Both the position numbers and the translations under genes were made by a program. The notes under the pieces were generated by a model. It did no database searches, was not told the DNA's origin, and saw only the letters and a program-made list of their open reading frames with translations. A DNA stretch of 64,000 nucleotides from Stenotrophomonas sp. NA06056. Lineage in GTDB: Bacteria; Pseudomonadota; Gammaproteobacteria; Xanthomonadales; Xanthomonadaceae. Shown in pieces: positions 39,403-48,640 of this stretch; the first letter of the stretch is position 1, and each line of letters opens with the position of its first letter. The stretch spans positions 2,046,001 to 2,110,000 of the forward strand of contig NZ_CP054931.1 of the NCBI RefSeq assembly GCF_013364355.1. The letters run 5' to 3'.

Positions 39403-39759
39403 TCAGCCTTCCGGCTGCAGCCGCGTACTGGCATGCGCTGTGAGCCCCAGCCCAGCCATGATCAGGCCTTCCATGACGCGCGGGCCGACGTATTGCTCCA
39501 CTTCGCCGTTCTCGCGGGCACGCTGTGCGGCCAGCAGGAGCTCCAGCACCACGCGAAGGCCCGCCAGCGAGCAGTCGGCATCGGCCAAGGCCAATCGTCG
39601 GCCGGGCATCTGGTGGCGCTCTGGCCAGGGCTGGCCATCGGAGGCGGCGCCCGAGCCGATGCTGTGCAGCAGGGCGATGAGCGTGTTGGGATCCAGCACT
39701 GGGCCGTTCGCGGGTGCGTCGTGGATCGAGTGCGGGGCAGGGGAGTGGGGTTTGGTCAT
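39403..39759 (-). CDS. Uncharacterised small soluble protein behind a structured leader
   Basis: A 118-residue protein, not recognised, starting at an ATG with AAGGAG eight to nine bases upstream. It opens with a disordered stretch (MTKPHSPAPHSIHDAPANGP) and ends in a helical region (AGLRVVLELLLAAQRARENGEVEQYVGPRVMEGLIMAGLG) that resembles small accessory proteins of Pseudomonas and Xanthomonas. It is coupled to the membrane-anchored gene downstream. Upstream lies a 250-base region with three hairpins, which suggests RNA-level control. Confidence 0.65.
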   Translation of the reverse strand: MTKPHSPAPHSIHDAPANGPVLDPNTLIALLHSIGSGAASDGQPWPERHQMPGRRLALADADCSLAGLRVVLELLLAAQRARENGEVEQYVGPRVMEGLIMAGLGLTAHASTRLQPEG

Positions 39760-39787
39760 GGCAGGGCTCCTTGCGTGCAGGCAGAAG

Positions 39788-39992
39788 CCGCCACCGATAA
39801 AGGTGGCGGACGATGCGTGGCTCGAAATCCGGCGTGCAATCAGACCGGCAGGCGCAAGGCCTCCACGCACCGCCCGCCATAGCCGGCAGACGGATTGCCA
39901 GCCGGCACCACCTTGGCGATGGTGCCGACTGGCAAGCGTAAGTCACGATTACACAACCGGGATTTCGAGGCCCGACCACCTGTTTTCGGTGG
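39788..39992 (-). promoter_or_regulatory. Structured 5' leader with three hairpins
   Basis: Read on the minus strand upstream of the gene starting at 39759. Hairpin nearest the gene: perfect 8-bp stem, arms 39788-39795 and 39802-39809. Middle: 16-bp arms 39895-39910 and 39920-39935, pairing at 15 of 16 positions, 9-base loop. Distal: ccacc/ggtgg, 39976-39980 and 39988-39992. A 74-codon open frame also crosses this stretch. The RNA could be a cis-regulatory leader; the family was not identified. Confidence 0.5.
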
Positions 39993-40054
39993 CATGGCAA
40001 GGAATACGCTCGGTTGTGCGCGATGCCAATGCAGTAAGGCTGAAGCCGACACCA

Positions 40055-40080
40055 CTTTCAACATTTTCAGAATCGTTGCA
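40055..40080. repeat. 26-bp direct repeat, left copy
   Basis: 24 of 26 bases match the copy at 44258-44283; the last 16 bases TTTCAGAATCGTTGCA are identical. The two copies bracket 4.2 kb of orphan genes. They also lie upstream of two minus-strand genes (39759 and 44157), so a shared promoter element is an alternative to attachment repeats. Confidence 0.6.
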
Positions 40081-40334
40081 TAAGGCTAGATTGGGCGAGA
40101 ACCTTGAGCAGCAAGGCTGTCGACGTTATCAGCGGCTCAGGCTTGCCTCCCGTTGCGGCCGGGTTGGTAGCGGCAAGGGTAGGGCGGATGCGACATACCT
40201 ACGGCCTCGGGAGGATCACGAACCCCGCAGTCCTTCCGGGGGCGGCGCGCTCAACGTGCGCATGTCACTATTGGCCGCGCATCAGTTTCAATACAGGGGA
40301 TCCATGGAAGGCGCACAGATCGGGATAGGAACCA

Positions 40335-40621
40335 TGAGGTTGATTCCACTAGCCGCCAATTTACTTTTCGCCCTCGGATGCTCGTCGGCGGGACGGGGAA
40401 GCACGGCAAAACCCGATACCCCATTACCAGCCACGATCCCGCTCTCCGCGTTGTCTGAACTGGTAAGGCCACTTGGGAACCGGCCCGCGGCGCGCCTGAT
40501 GAGACACACTTCTACTGACAGCTACGGCAAGCGGAGAAAATTCCTTGAGCGACAAAAGCACTGCAATCGTCGGATTTGTCGCCAACCTCGCTCCCCTTTA
40601 CTGGGGCGAACGCCATGGTGA
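40335..40621 (+). CDS. Possible small lipoprotein, overlapping the next gene
   Basis: A 95-residue frame starting after AGGA four bases upstream. Its N terminus reads MRLIPLAANLLFALGCSS, a plausible lipoprotein signal with lipobox. The last third overlaps the start of the next gene in another frame and turns arginine-rich, so either the frame is decayed or it is spurious. Between 40081 and 40334 nothing is seen. Confidence 0.3.
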
Positions 40622-40988
40622 GTTCTGGTGCGCGCGGAGCCTGCACGATGGCACGCTCATCTTGCCATTCAGCGCGGACGAGGATGCCGAAGATGAGGGC
40701 TGGATTCGTATCTTCTGGCACGGTGATTCCAGTCGACAGACAGAGATTCTGGGAGCCAGCATCGCAACGCTTGCACTGGAGCGCTATGTTCGACTGCACG
40801 GCGCGGGGGCTGATGAGGGGAGTATTGCTGCTGAGTTGTACTTCATGGCCCAGCACTTCACTATCAAGACCGGCTGCCATGCCTACCTCCCGCAATTAAA
40901 AGCGCCGGCTCACCCTGCGATTCGTGCGGCGAAGCGCATGGGCGAGGGCGTACTGGTCAACCTCCTGAGCAAGGTGGCGGGCGCCTGA
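40545..40988 (+). CDS. Uncharacterised 147-residue protein (TTG start)
   Basis: Not recognised. A GGAG site nine bases before the TTG supports this start. The protein is soluble, acidic in the middle (SADEDAEDEGWIRIFWHGD) and has no catalytic motif. It is the first gene of the 4.2-kb block between 26-bp direct repeats and runs in the same direction as the large TerD-like gene after it, so the two may be co-transcribed. Confidence 0.65.
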   Translation: MSDKSTAIVGFVANLAPLYWGERHGEFWCARSLHDGTLILPFSADEDAEDEGWIRIFWHGDSSRQTEILGASIATLALERYVRLHGAGADEGSIAAELYFMAQHFTIKTGCHAYLPQLKAPAHPAIRAAKRMGEGVLVNLLSKVAGA

Positions 40989-41137
40989 CCCGAAAGCGCC
41001 ATGCCTGGTTGCCGATTACGAGGAGGCGCACCCAGTGCATTCGGTGTTACTCTGCAACCAAGGCGGCTATGGGGGTCCTTCCTTCTAACCTTCCTGAAAT
41101 AGGGTCTCCGCTCTCCGCCTTTTTAATTATTCCAGCC

Positions 41138-43222
41138 ATGTTCCAGATCCTTCTTCGTCGTAGATCGATGGTTGTGTTGGAGCGGGGTGATGGCACTACA
41201 CCCGTTGAGCTGGTTGCCACCATCCAGCGGAATCTGGCCGCGTATGGTTACGGCCTGGCCGCGGATCTCGAAGCGCGACTGTCGTCGCTCGGTGCCGATG
41301 AAGCGGTCAATTTCTATCGTCGCCTGGAGCGGGAACTGAAGGCGATGCTTGGCGCGTATCGGGTATTCAGGCCGCTGTATCCCGGCTTTCCTGCTCAAGT
41401 CATGGCGCTGGCCGAGGGCGAACTCTATCTCAACGCCCTGAGACACTACTGGGGGCTGGTGGATGCGTTTCCCGGAGGCCAGCACCGCTCGCCGTCCAAA
41501 GAACAGCCCAGGCTGCGGCCGCTTCGCCTGGGGTCACCGGCTGACCTGACGTCAGTGTTCACTCGGTTGGCGCAATCCAAGGCGCCTTACTCGCCACAGG
41601 ATCGTGAGGACGTAGCCCGATTCATCGTGCAGTACGGTCAATCGATTACCCGCCTGATACCCGCGAAAGTGGCCTGCAAGGAGAACCTCGCGGTTCTTGC
41701 TGGAACGATGTTGCGGGAAGGGTTCGATCCGGCTGCGCTGGACCCCAGCATTCAAACCGCCACCGATGTACTGCGTATCGCAGCAGCGATGAGTGGCGGC
41801 GACGTATCGTTGGCGCAACCGACCAAGTTCGGACGGCTTCCGCGCTCGGTTCGTGCGCGCCTGCTGGCGTGGCTGGAACGCACGCCCTCACGGCTGGAGG
41901 ACATGCAGCGCTGGGAGGGTCGCTGGATTCGTCTCGGCGAGCGCCTACATCCCGGGGAGTACACGCATCGATACCCACAAACTGCGGCGGCGTTTAATGC
42001 ACTACGCAACGGTCAACGCGAGCGCGGATTCAACAGCCGTGTGGAAGTCGCGCTCGCGCGCACCGACGGTGCGCAGCAGCAAACCGGCTGGGGAGATGGC
42101 CCCGCGGAGGCGCTGGAGCTACTGAAGTCACGACCCGGCGAGCTTGCGCGGCGTCTTGACACGCTGCTGCGCCTTGGCGGGGGCAGTGACGTGCTGGAGG
42201 CGTTTGCTGCCGTGGCGTCGCGGGTTTCCACGCCGGTGCTGCTCCAGCTGATGACCCACTTCCGCCACCGCAGCACGCCGGGCCAACGAGTGTTCTTCCC
42301 CAAGGGCAAGGTGGCCAACGTCTTTGCGCGAAGCGACGCCCTGCAGCCGCTGCAGCCGTGTTCGATCTCGGATGTGATTTCGATTTGTGACCGAACGCTG
42401 GTTGTTCGTTTCGCGACACTGCCCCCCCTGGGCCGCTGTTACCTAGATCCAGCGATGATGCGCTATCTGGCACCGTTCTCGCAGCGCTCCGCCTCAAAAG
42501 CCCTGCGCACCATTGTGCGCGGCAGCCGTGTGCCGATTGAGAATTCACCCACGCTCCGCTTCTTCACCTGGTGGAGGAACGCACGCGGACGCGTGGATAT
42601 CGACTTGTCTGCAGCTATGTATGCGGATGATTTCCGCTATGTGGATACGCTCTCTTACTACAACCTTCGTAACTTCGGCGCCGTTCACAGCGGGGATGTC
42701 GTTGATGCGCCCAAGGGGGCAAGCGAGTTCATCGATATCGATGTTGCCCGCTGCAGAAGCCTGGACGTGCGCTACGTGGTCGTTTGCATCAACAACTTCA
42801 CCGGCCAGGCATTCTGTGATCTGCCAGAGTGCTATGCCGGGTGGATGGCGCGGCATCACCCCGATTCCGGCGAGCCCTATGAACCCGCCACGGTCGTGGA
42901 CCGTTTCGATGTGTCTTCTGACACGCAGTTCTGCCTTCCGATGATCTTCGACCTCGAAGCGAAAGAGATGATCTGGGCAGACATTGCTGTGGCTACCAAT
43001 CCGCATTGGCAGAACAACGTTGAGAACAATCTTGCCGGCGTATCACTGATGCTGCGCGCGCTCACGCAGCTGCGGAAGCTCGACCTGCATACACTCTTCG
43101 ATCTTCATGCGCGCGCACGCGGCACATTCGTGGACACGCCGGAGGATGCTGACACTGTGTTCTCAGAGCACGCTGGCATCACACCCAAGTATCTCGAGAA
43201 GATTTCTGCCGAGTTTCTCTAG
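41138..43222 (+). CDS. Large protein with C-terminal TerD-like domain
   Basis: 694 residues from the ATG at 41138; a frame start at 41069 with AAGG before it is possible. The N-terminal two thirds are helical with no motif. From about 505 on, the sequence fits a TerD/TerZ calcium-binding fold: RGRVDIDLSAAMYADDFRYVDTLSYYNLRNFGAVHSGDVVDAPKGASEFIDIDV. TerD proteins act in tellurite, phage or stress resistance, and large TerD fusions are recalled as orphan genes (MXAN_6230/SCO0854 group). An AT-rich TAATTAT seven bases before 41138 could be a -10 of a leaderless transcript. The gene has no ter neighbours. Confidence 0.6.
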   Translation: MFQILLRRRSMVVLERGDGTTPVELVATIQRNLAAYGYGLAADLEARLSSLGADEAVNFYRRLERELKAMLGAYRVFRPLYPGFPAQVMALAEGELYLNALRHYWGLVDAFPGGQHRSPSKEQPRLRPLRLGSPADLTSVFTRLAQSKAPYSPQDREDVARFIVQYGQSITRLIPAKVACKENLAVLAGTMLREGFDPAALDPSIQTATDVLRIAAAMSGGDVSLAQPTKFGRLPRSVRARLLAWLERTPSRLEDMQRWEGRWIRLGERLHPGEYTHRYPQTAAAFNALRNGQRERGFNSRVEVALARTDGAQQQTGWGDGPAEALELLKSRPGELARRLDTLLRLGGGSDVLEAFAAVASRVSTPVLLQLMTHFRHRSTPGQRVFFPKGKVANVFARSDALQPLQPCSISDVISICDRTLVVRFATLPPLGRCYLDPAMMRYLAPFSQRSASKALRTIVRGSRVPIENSPTLRFFTWWRNARGRVDIDLSAAMYADDFRYVDTLSYYNLRNFGAVHSGDVVDAPKGASEFIDIDVARCRSLDVRYVVVCINNFTGQAFCDLPECYAGWMARHHPDSGEPYEPATVVDRFDVSSDTQFCLPMIFDLEAKEMIWADIAVATNPHWQNNVENNLAGVSLMLRALTQLRKLDLHTLFDLHARARGTFVDTPEDADTVFSEHAGITPKYLEKISAEFL

Positions 43223-43264
43223 GTCTCGCTCAACCAACACCCGAACACTGATCCAGTCCCTGAA

Positions 43265-43576
43265 TTGAGGTCAAGCCGGAGAGATGAAAAGGATCTGTCT
43301 GTTTCGATCTACGGTGAGTCGTGGAACAACGCAACCGTGCACTTTCCTCGGCGCAGAGATCCTACAGTTTCGATCCAGTCAGACACCTTGCAGCCGCTGA
43401 TGGACGATCTGCAGTGCGCAAGACAGTCGTTGGCCAAGGGCGATGCTGCCGAGGCCATGGATGAGCTGGACGGTGTACTCGAACGTTTGATGGCAGTACA
43501 CACAGGCATGATCAATGCCGCGCGCCGGGAAGGTGATCCTGGCGGAACCGATTGGCCTGCTGCCAACCGACCATGA
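43265..43576 (+). CDS. Small helical uncharacterised protein
   Basis: A 103-codon frame. The last 60 residues (from MDDLQCARQSLAKGDAAEAMDELDGVLERLMAVHTG) look like two amphipathic helices and could be the true product from the ATG at 43400. The first 40 residues are arginine-rich and less convincing. No family or function was seen. Confidence 0.45.
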   Translation: MRSSRRDEKDLSVSIYGESWNNATVHFPRRRDPTVSIQSDTLQPLMDDLQCARQSLAKGDAAEAMDELDGVLERLMAVHTGMINAARREGDPGGTDWPAANRP

Positions 43577-43656
43577 GGCTGCATGCGAAAGCCCCGGCCG
43601 CTCCTCGTCTCGTCAACTGAACTCGCCTGCTGCCAAGCTGGTCGACGGGACACACT

Positions 43657-44157
43657 CTACGCGTCCGAATTTCCCGCACGTGCCGGTTCGTTACTCAATT
43701 GCTGGCCCGGAGGCCGCTGACACGCATCGGCCACAAGACGATGGAACGCATAGATGGCGATCGTGCCGCGAACACTTACAAGCGCCATCACGGCAGACAC
43801 GACCAGTGCGGGCACCGAGACATCGCCCATCGCCGCCCTCAGAAATGCTCCCAGCAAACCAATCACACTGATTATCAGTGTGCCCACGGCCACCAGTGGA
43901 ATACGCTTGTAGATGCCAACCGCCAAAGGAACATACATGCAGGTCGTCAGCCCCAGGCCTGCTGCAATGAAGGTGCCATGGCGCTCGTTGGCGAGCAGCA
44001 GAACCAGCGCTGCAACAAGCGAGATGGCGCTCAGCACCGCTAGCATCAGCCACATGTATTTGATAGGGCGAGTGATGGAACCTGGAATCTCAATGATCCA
44101 GCTGTCTGCTGGTCGGCCCGGAGGGGGCTGGGTTGCTCGATACGGGTCCTGATCCAT
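43657..44157 (-). CDS. Four-helix inner-membrane protein of unknown function
   Basis: 166 residues from the ATG at 44157. Four hydrophobic helices lie at about 31-55 (YMWLMLAVLSAISLVAALVLLLAN), 62-82, 86-110 and 115-140, with short loops; the first 30 residues are proline-rich and cytoplasmic. The frame runs 5' but the ATG gives MDQDPYRATQPPPGRP, a natural start. It is the only minus-strand gene in this block, and the right 26-bp repeat lies about 100 bp upstream of it. Confidence 0.65.
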   Translation of the reverse strand: MDQDPYRATQPPPGRPADSWIIEIPGSITRPIKYMWLMLAVLSAISLVAALVLLLANERHGTFIAAGLGLTTCMYVPLAVGIYKRIPLVAVGTLIISVIGLLGAFLRAAMGDVSVPALVVSAVMALVSVRGTIAIYAFHRLVADACQRPPGQQLSNEPARAGNSDA

Positions 44158-44257
44158 GGCGGGCGGCTCCGGTTGAAGGCCGTCGAAGTCTAGCGCTGGT
44201 GTGCGGTGCCGGGAATCAGACTTTTGCGATATTGGATCGAGTGTTGATCTGGCCGGG

Positions 44258-44283
44258 CTTTCAATACTTTCAGAATCGTTGCA
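44258..44283. repeat. 26-bp direct repeat, right copy
   Basis: Partner of 40055-40080, two mismatches in 26. It lies between the four-helix membrane gene and a 580-bp gap before the SIR2 gene. Confidence 0.6.
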
Positions 44284-44863
44284 GATTTGGCGGCCAGGCT
44301 GATGCCTTGGCAAGCAGGGCTTTCGTCAGAATTGGCGACTCAGGCGTGTGTCGGGCCAGGCCGGTCAGGATGTAAGGGTCGTCTCCCAGCGGCGAGCTGG
44401 CGGCGCGCTCCAAGCGTTGCCGGCCTCGTTGAGCAGCACTCTTTGGCTGCTTGGGTCTATCGCAGTCAGTGCCCATCTGCTCAGTGAGAAATGCCAGGGA
44501 TTACTGGAATGTCGCCGCAAATTGCTGCCCCCCCCCTCCACACACACTCTCTCTATCTCTCTCTTGTGGCTATGAGTGATCTAGGGAAACAGTGTGGTCC
44601 GGCATTGAGCAGAATCATTGGATCTTGGCCTGATAGCAGCGAGAGTCGCAACCCATACCCCATTGCCTTGGTTAGCCTTGGCGCATCTCAAGTGAGGCCT
44701 CGCGCGCTTGGTGGCGATGAGGTCTTAGCAGCATGGAAAGGAGGGGTAGGGAAAGGCGATAGTTCTCCAACATCCAGACGAGCCCACCGCGAGTACTCTC
44801 AATCCTCTGTTTACTCGTGACCACCTAGGGGATTCATCGCGGCTCCGAGCTGAGGTCAAATCC
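44284..44863. other. Gap with C-run and CA/CT microsatellite
   Basis: About 580 bp with no credible gene. At 44526-44571 it holds a C-run followed by CACACACA and CTCTCTCTATCTCTCTC repeats. Such tracts vary in length and are unusual for this genome. The SIR2 gene ends at 44864, so this gap lies 3' of it. Confidence 0.6.
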
Positions 44864-47800
44864 TCACCCACCCCGCCTTGAGTAGACGAATAGCTGTTGG
44901 AAACGTTGGTCACTATCGAGGTCTGGCGCGACCGAGAGGATCTCACTAAGGCAATCCCCAAGGTTACGGGGCATCCACTGCTTCTGATCCCCTATCACCA
45001 AACTGAGGAAGTCCAATGCTTGTTCGGGGAACTTGCCGCAGAGACCTGCCTCGTGTAGTCGATGCACCAAATAGTCAGGATGGGGCGGTGGTTGCAACCA
45101 GGGGCGGAGTAGCGTCAAAGCCTCGGGGAACGCATTCTGTGCTGATACACAAAGGCGGCCGAGCCTTTCGGCGATGGCGGGTGAAATGTTAACTCGCGAC
45201 TTGGGCCAGATGGCGTGCAGATACGGGGCAATACGGTTCGTCCAATAGTCGGCACGTTGCTCACCCGCTCCCTCCAGCGCCCTCACCAATGCCCGTGCAG
45301 CATCGCCCAAACCATCCGGGGGCAATGCATGAGTGGCAGCCGCGAGCTCGGCAGCGTTGAATACTTCACCCGGGTCGAGGGCGGCGAATGTCAGCAATGA
45401 TGCGTACTGCCCGTCGTGCTTGCCCAACTCCGCATAGTGGCGCGCGGTCTCCAGGAAGGCCGGCTTGAGCAATTCCATTAGCGGGCGGTAGAGTCGCGGC
45501 GACCATAGAAATCCTTTCCACGCAGCACGCGCTTCGGCTTCTGAGCGCTGCCAGTCGAAAAGCGGCAACAGGTGCTGCGTCGCCCAATCTCCGTCGACGC
45601 GGAACAACGCGATAACATGGGCCGCCAGCAATACACGACCATGCCGATACTTGTCGATCAGGGTATCGCAGAGCTCGGTGAACGTGCGCCTGATCTCTTC
45701 TGGCAAGCCCTGCCCATCTTCTAACGAGCGCCGATACCACCTGCGTAGCAGTGCCTCGGTTACGTGGCCCACAGGATGATTGATGGCTCGCCCGACGAGG
45801 TCGTCGGTATCGACGCTATCCTGGTCATCCAGCGCCAGAACACGGCGGGCGAGAACGAAGAAGAGTGCTTCATGGACTTCGAATGTCTGGGCAATGGCCT
45901 GTAGCCACCAGCTGACACCATGGGCCAGCGCCTGCAGGACTTCATCAGGTGCGGCGGCCAGGATCGGAGCCATGTAACGCCAGGAGCGCTTCAGGAGCTT
46001 TTCCTCTGACCAGGACTGCAGAGCTTCGCGCCAGCGCTCCGTAGGCCATACACCCTCCTTGGCCAAGGCGCACAGGGCACAGGCGGTCGTGGCAAAATTG
46101 TCGCGACAGCGCTGCCGCCAGTCATCCTCCTGCCAATGATCTGGGCTGGATTGCTGCCTGAGCCACTCGATCAGTTCACGGCGACGACGCGGCGTGGCGA
46201 CGAACTTGCGCCACTCGTCGCCATCGCCCATCCAGTAAGGAAACTCATCTCGGTGATCTGCCTCGATTCGCCACTCAGGATACTGAACTGAAAGTCCGTC
46301 CAGCCTGTCTCTGGCGACCCTGCCCAATACCGCGCCGACCTCGACGATCTTTGCCAGCCGGAGCCAGATTTCGCGGTCTACGATACTGATCCAGCGCTCC
46401 GGCTCGATGTCGTCATTAAACATGTTTCGTGGAGGACCGGCGAGCAAGGCCTCCTCCAGCTCCCTCAGCATCACCTCATCCAGATGCGGCGTCAGTGCCG
46501 CCAGCAGGCGCATGGCCTCCCGTTCGGTTTCCACCGACCACAGCCAGCAGTGATCGTCCGCCAGCAGCCAGTCAAGCGCCTGGCGATGGGAGATTGCGCC
46601 GTCCTGTGCCGCGGCAAAGAAGGCGAGGCGCCGGAACAGCGGATAGGGCGCGTGCGACCAAGACTGCGCCACGAGCAATGCCCGCGCCGGCGACTGCGCA
46701 ACAGTGGCGAGCCACGCATCCCGGGTGAGGTCAATCAATGCCGTCCAGTCCTGGAATTTCTGGTTCTGTGGATGTTCACTGATCGAGGGTTGATGTATAT
46801 AGGACAGGTCGCTCCTGTCCTCGGCGCCACCGAGCTCGCGCATCAGATCAAGCGTGTCACGCAACAGGGCACTGACATCGGAGAGCAGCTCCGGAAGTGC
46901 AGCGTCCCAGCGCTCATCACTGCGCAGTTCGCGCAGGCTAGAATGGACGTGATCTGCCGACAGCACGATCTCCCATTCCACCAGCTCCCTGGTGCGCTGC
47001 GGCTCATGAGTCTCGTCGTCCTCGCCGGGCCGGCGGAACGGTTCGCGCAGCGCTACGCGTGGTGTCAACATCTCGCGTAGTTCCAGGCGCAAGGTAGGAG
47101 TAAGGCCATCGCGCTTGAAGCGGTCGTGCCAGCGGTACAGGTCGAACTCGCGCAGCCACGATTTGACTCGCCCAGTCAGCAGCAGCCGCCATAGGGTGCG
47201 CATCAGCGCGCCGGGAATCGCGTTGGGTGCGCCCTCACGAATGCGCGCTAACTCGGCGGTGCCGCCGTCGTGCTCCAGCTTGGCCAGCTCGTCCAGACGA
47301 TGTTCGATCCACCACACCAGATCGTCATGCAGCTGCCCGCCCCGCTTGACCATCCACAGCAAAAGGCCCGGGTCGTTCAGATGACGGATCAGCCAGCGCG
47401 CCAGTTGCCGCATCACCTCGTCCCAACGGCTGCTGCGCGCGCCAGCATCGACGATGCACATCGACGGCGCGAGCGGATACGGCGAAGGTCGGCGGGTCAG
47501 GCTGAATGTGAGCTTGTCATCTGCGGTCGTTATTGACGGCACACCAAAGCGCCCCAGGTCGCCATGCCGGTAGCGTTCCTCGCTCAGCGGCTCCAGCCAA
47601 TCCAGTGACGGCACCGGGTCCAGATCGGCAAAGCGCCTGGCGGGCAGGCCGCCCGGATCGCTCAGTGCCCACAGCAAGCGCCCGACGAAATCGTCTTGCC
47701 GGGTTGTGGCCAAGGGGCGAGCCATGGCGCATTCGGCCACGATGCGTTCCTTGCCACGCACGCCGTCGCGATAGGTTTCGGCCCAGGCGCGCAGCGTCTT

Positions 47801-48640
47801 GTGCAGATAGGCGTGCCGGTTGTGCTCGCGGTAAAGGATGGGCGTGACATTCTTGGCCCGCCACTCGTTGGCCCGTTCCTCTTCCTTGCCTTTGGAGAAA
47901 CTGCCGAAGGCAAACATCTCTGGCGGCGACTCACCCAACAGACGGTCGGCGGCCAGCGCATCCATCATGTAGCGAAGCACCGGGTCGTTGATGCTGTAGC
48001 CGACGAAGCACACTGTGTAGTTGCGGAACAACTCGCTGACGAAACGCGCCGCCCAGCGCTCGGTGAGATAGGCCAGGCCGAAATCACCACTGGATACGAC
48101 CAAGCGATCAAGCTCGCTCGCGGTCGGTCCAGCACTGAGTAGGCCATGCAGATACACCAGGCCATCCCAACGGTTCTTCGGCACCGGCAGTAGTGGCGCC
48201 TGAAAGTGCTCGATGTGGAGGGACTTCGCCGCAATCACCTCTTCGAACAGACGATCGAAGTTGGTTGTAATGAGGCGGGCGTGGCCGTTGCGACATTTGC
48301 CCAGCGTCAGCAAAGCTTCATGGGTGGCGGTTGCGTTCGGGGCACTGAGATCGGGTGTCAGGATGCCGGCCAGCGCCCGGCGCACCTTCTCGCGCCCACC
48401 GACGATGTCTGCCTCCAGCAGGCCGATGGCGGTATCGAACTGCCCGGCCTTGATGGCCGCCTGCTGCACCGCGTTGGGCGCGGTGGCCAAGGCCGCATAC
48501 ACCTTCTCCACCAGCCCCGCGAAGCCCGGTAGGCGCGCCGGGTAAGAAATGCCCGCGCCGCAGAAGAACACCACGCGCCCATCTTCGTGCGCCTGCAGCA
48601 GACGTTCGGGGATGTCGGGGCCGTGGCGGACGAACTGCAT
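44864..48640 (-). CDS. dsr1: SIR2-domain antiphage NADase, DSR1-like
   Basis: A 1258-residue protein. The N-terminal 300 residues are a SIR2 domain with NAD-binding motifs GAGIS (28-32), TTNFD (125-129), YLHG (163-166), SSGDF and GYSINDPV (214-221). The rest is a large helical domain without known motifs (tryptophan- and leucine-rich), the architecture of defence-associated sirtuins. In DSR proteins the SIR2 part depletes NAD after the large C-terminal domain senses phage proteins. It starts right after a type I restriction remnant whose stop is beside its ATG. Gene length and intact NAD motifs suggest that it is functional. Confidence 0.82.
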   Translation of the reverse strand: MQFVRHGPDIPERLLQAHEDGRVVFFCGAGISYPARLPGFAGLVEKVYAALATAPNAVQQAAIKAGQFDTAIGLLEADIVGGREKVRRALAGILTPDLSAPNATATHEALLTLGKCRNGHARLITTNFDRLFEEVIAAKSLHIEHFQAPLLPVPKNRWDGLVYLHGLLSAGPTASELDRLVVSSGDFGLAYLTERWAARFVSELFRNYTVCFVGYSINDPVLRYMMDALAADRLLGESPPEMFAFGSFSKGKEEERANEWRAKNVTPILYREHNRHAYLHKTLRAWAETYRDGVRGKERIVAECAMARPLATTRQDDFVGRLLWALSDPGGLPARRFADLDPVPSLDWLEPLSEERYRHGDLGRFGVPSITTADDKLTFSLTRRPSPYPLAPSMCIVDAGARSSRWDEVMRQLARWLIRHLNDPGLLLWMVKRGGQLHDDLVWWIEHRLDELAKLEHDGGTAELARIREGAPNAIPGALMRTLWRLLLTGRVKSWLREFDLYRWHDRFKRDGLTPTLRLELREMLTPRVALREPFRRPGEDDETHEPQRTRELVEWEIVLSADHVHSSLRELRSDERWDAALPELLSDVSALLRDTLDLMRELGGAEDRSDLSYIHQPSISEHPQNQKFQDWTALIDLTRDAWLATVAQSPARALLVAQSWSHAPYPLFRRLAFFAAAQDGAISHRQALDWLLADDHCWLWSVETEREAMRLLAALTPHLDEVMLRELEEALLAGPPRNMFNDDIEPERWISIVDREIWLRLAKIVEVGAVLGRVARDRLDGLSVQYPEWRIEADHRDEFPYWMGDGDEWRKFVATPRRRRELIEWLRQQSSPDHWQEDDWRQRCRDNFATTACALCALAKEGVWPTERWREALQSWSEEKLLKRSWRYMAPILAAAPDEVLQALAHGVSWWLQAIAQTFEVHEALFFVLARRVLALDDQDSVDTDDLVGRAINHPVGHVTEALLRRWYRRSLEDGQGLPEEIRRTFTELCDTLIDKYRHGRVLLAAHVIALFRVDGDWATQHLLPLFDWQRSEAEARAAWKGFLWSPRLYRPLMELLKPAFLETARHYAELGKHDGQYASLLTFAALDPGEVFNAAELAAATHALPPDGLGDAARALVRALEGAGEQRADYWTNRIAPYLHAIWPKSRVNISPAIAERLGRLCVSAQNAFPEALTLLRPWLQPPPHPDYLVHRLHEAGLCGKFPEQALDFLSLVIGDQKQWMPRNLGDCLSEILSVAPDLDSDQRFQQLFVYSRRGG

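Noticed and set aside
44491..44820. 109-codon frame in the gap before the SIR2 gene end
   Set aside because: It runs through the microsatellite and lacks a ribosome site.
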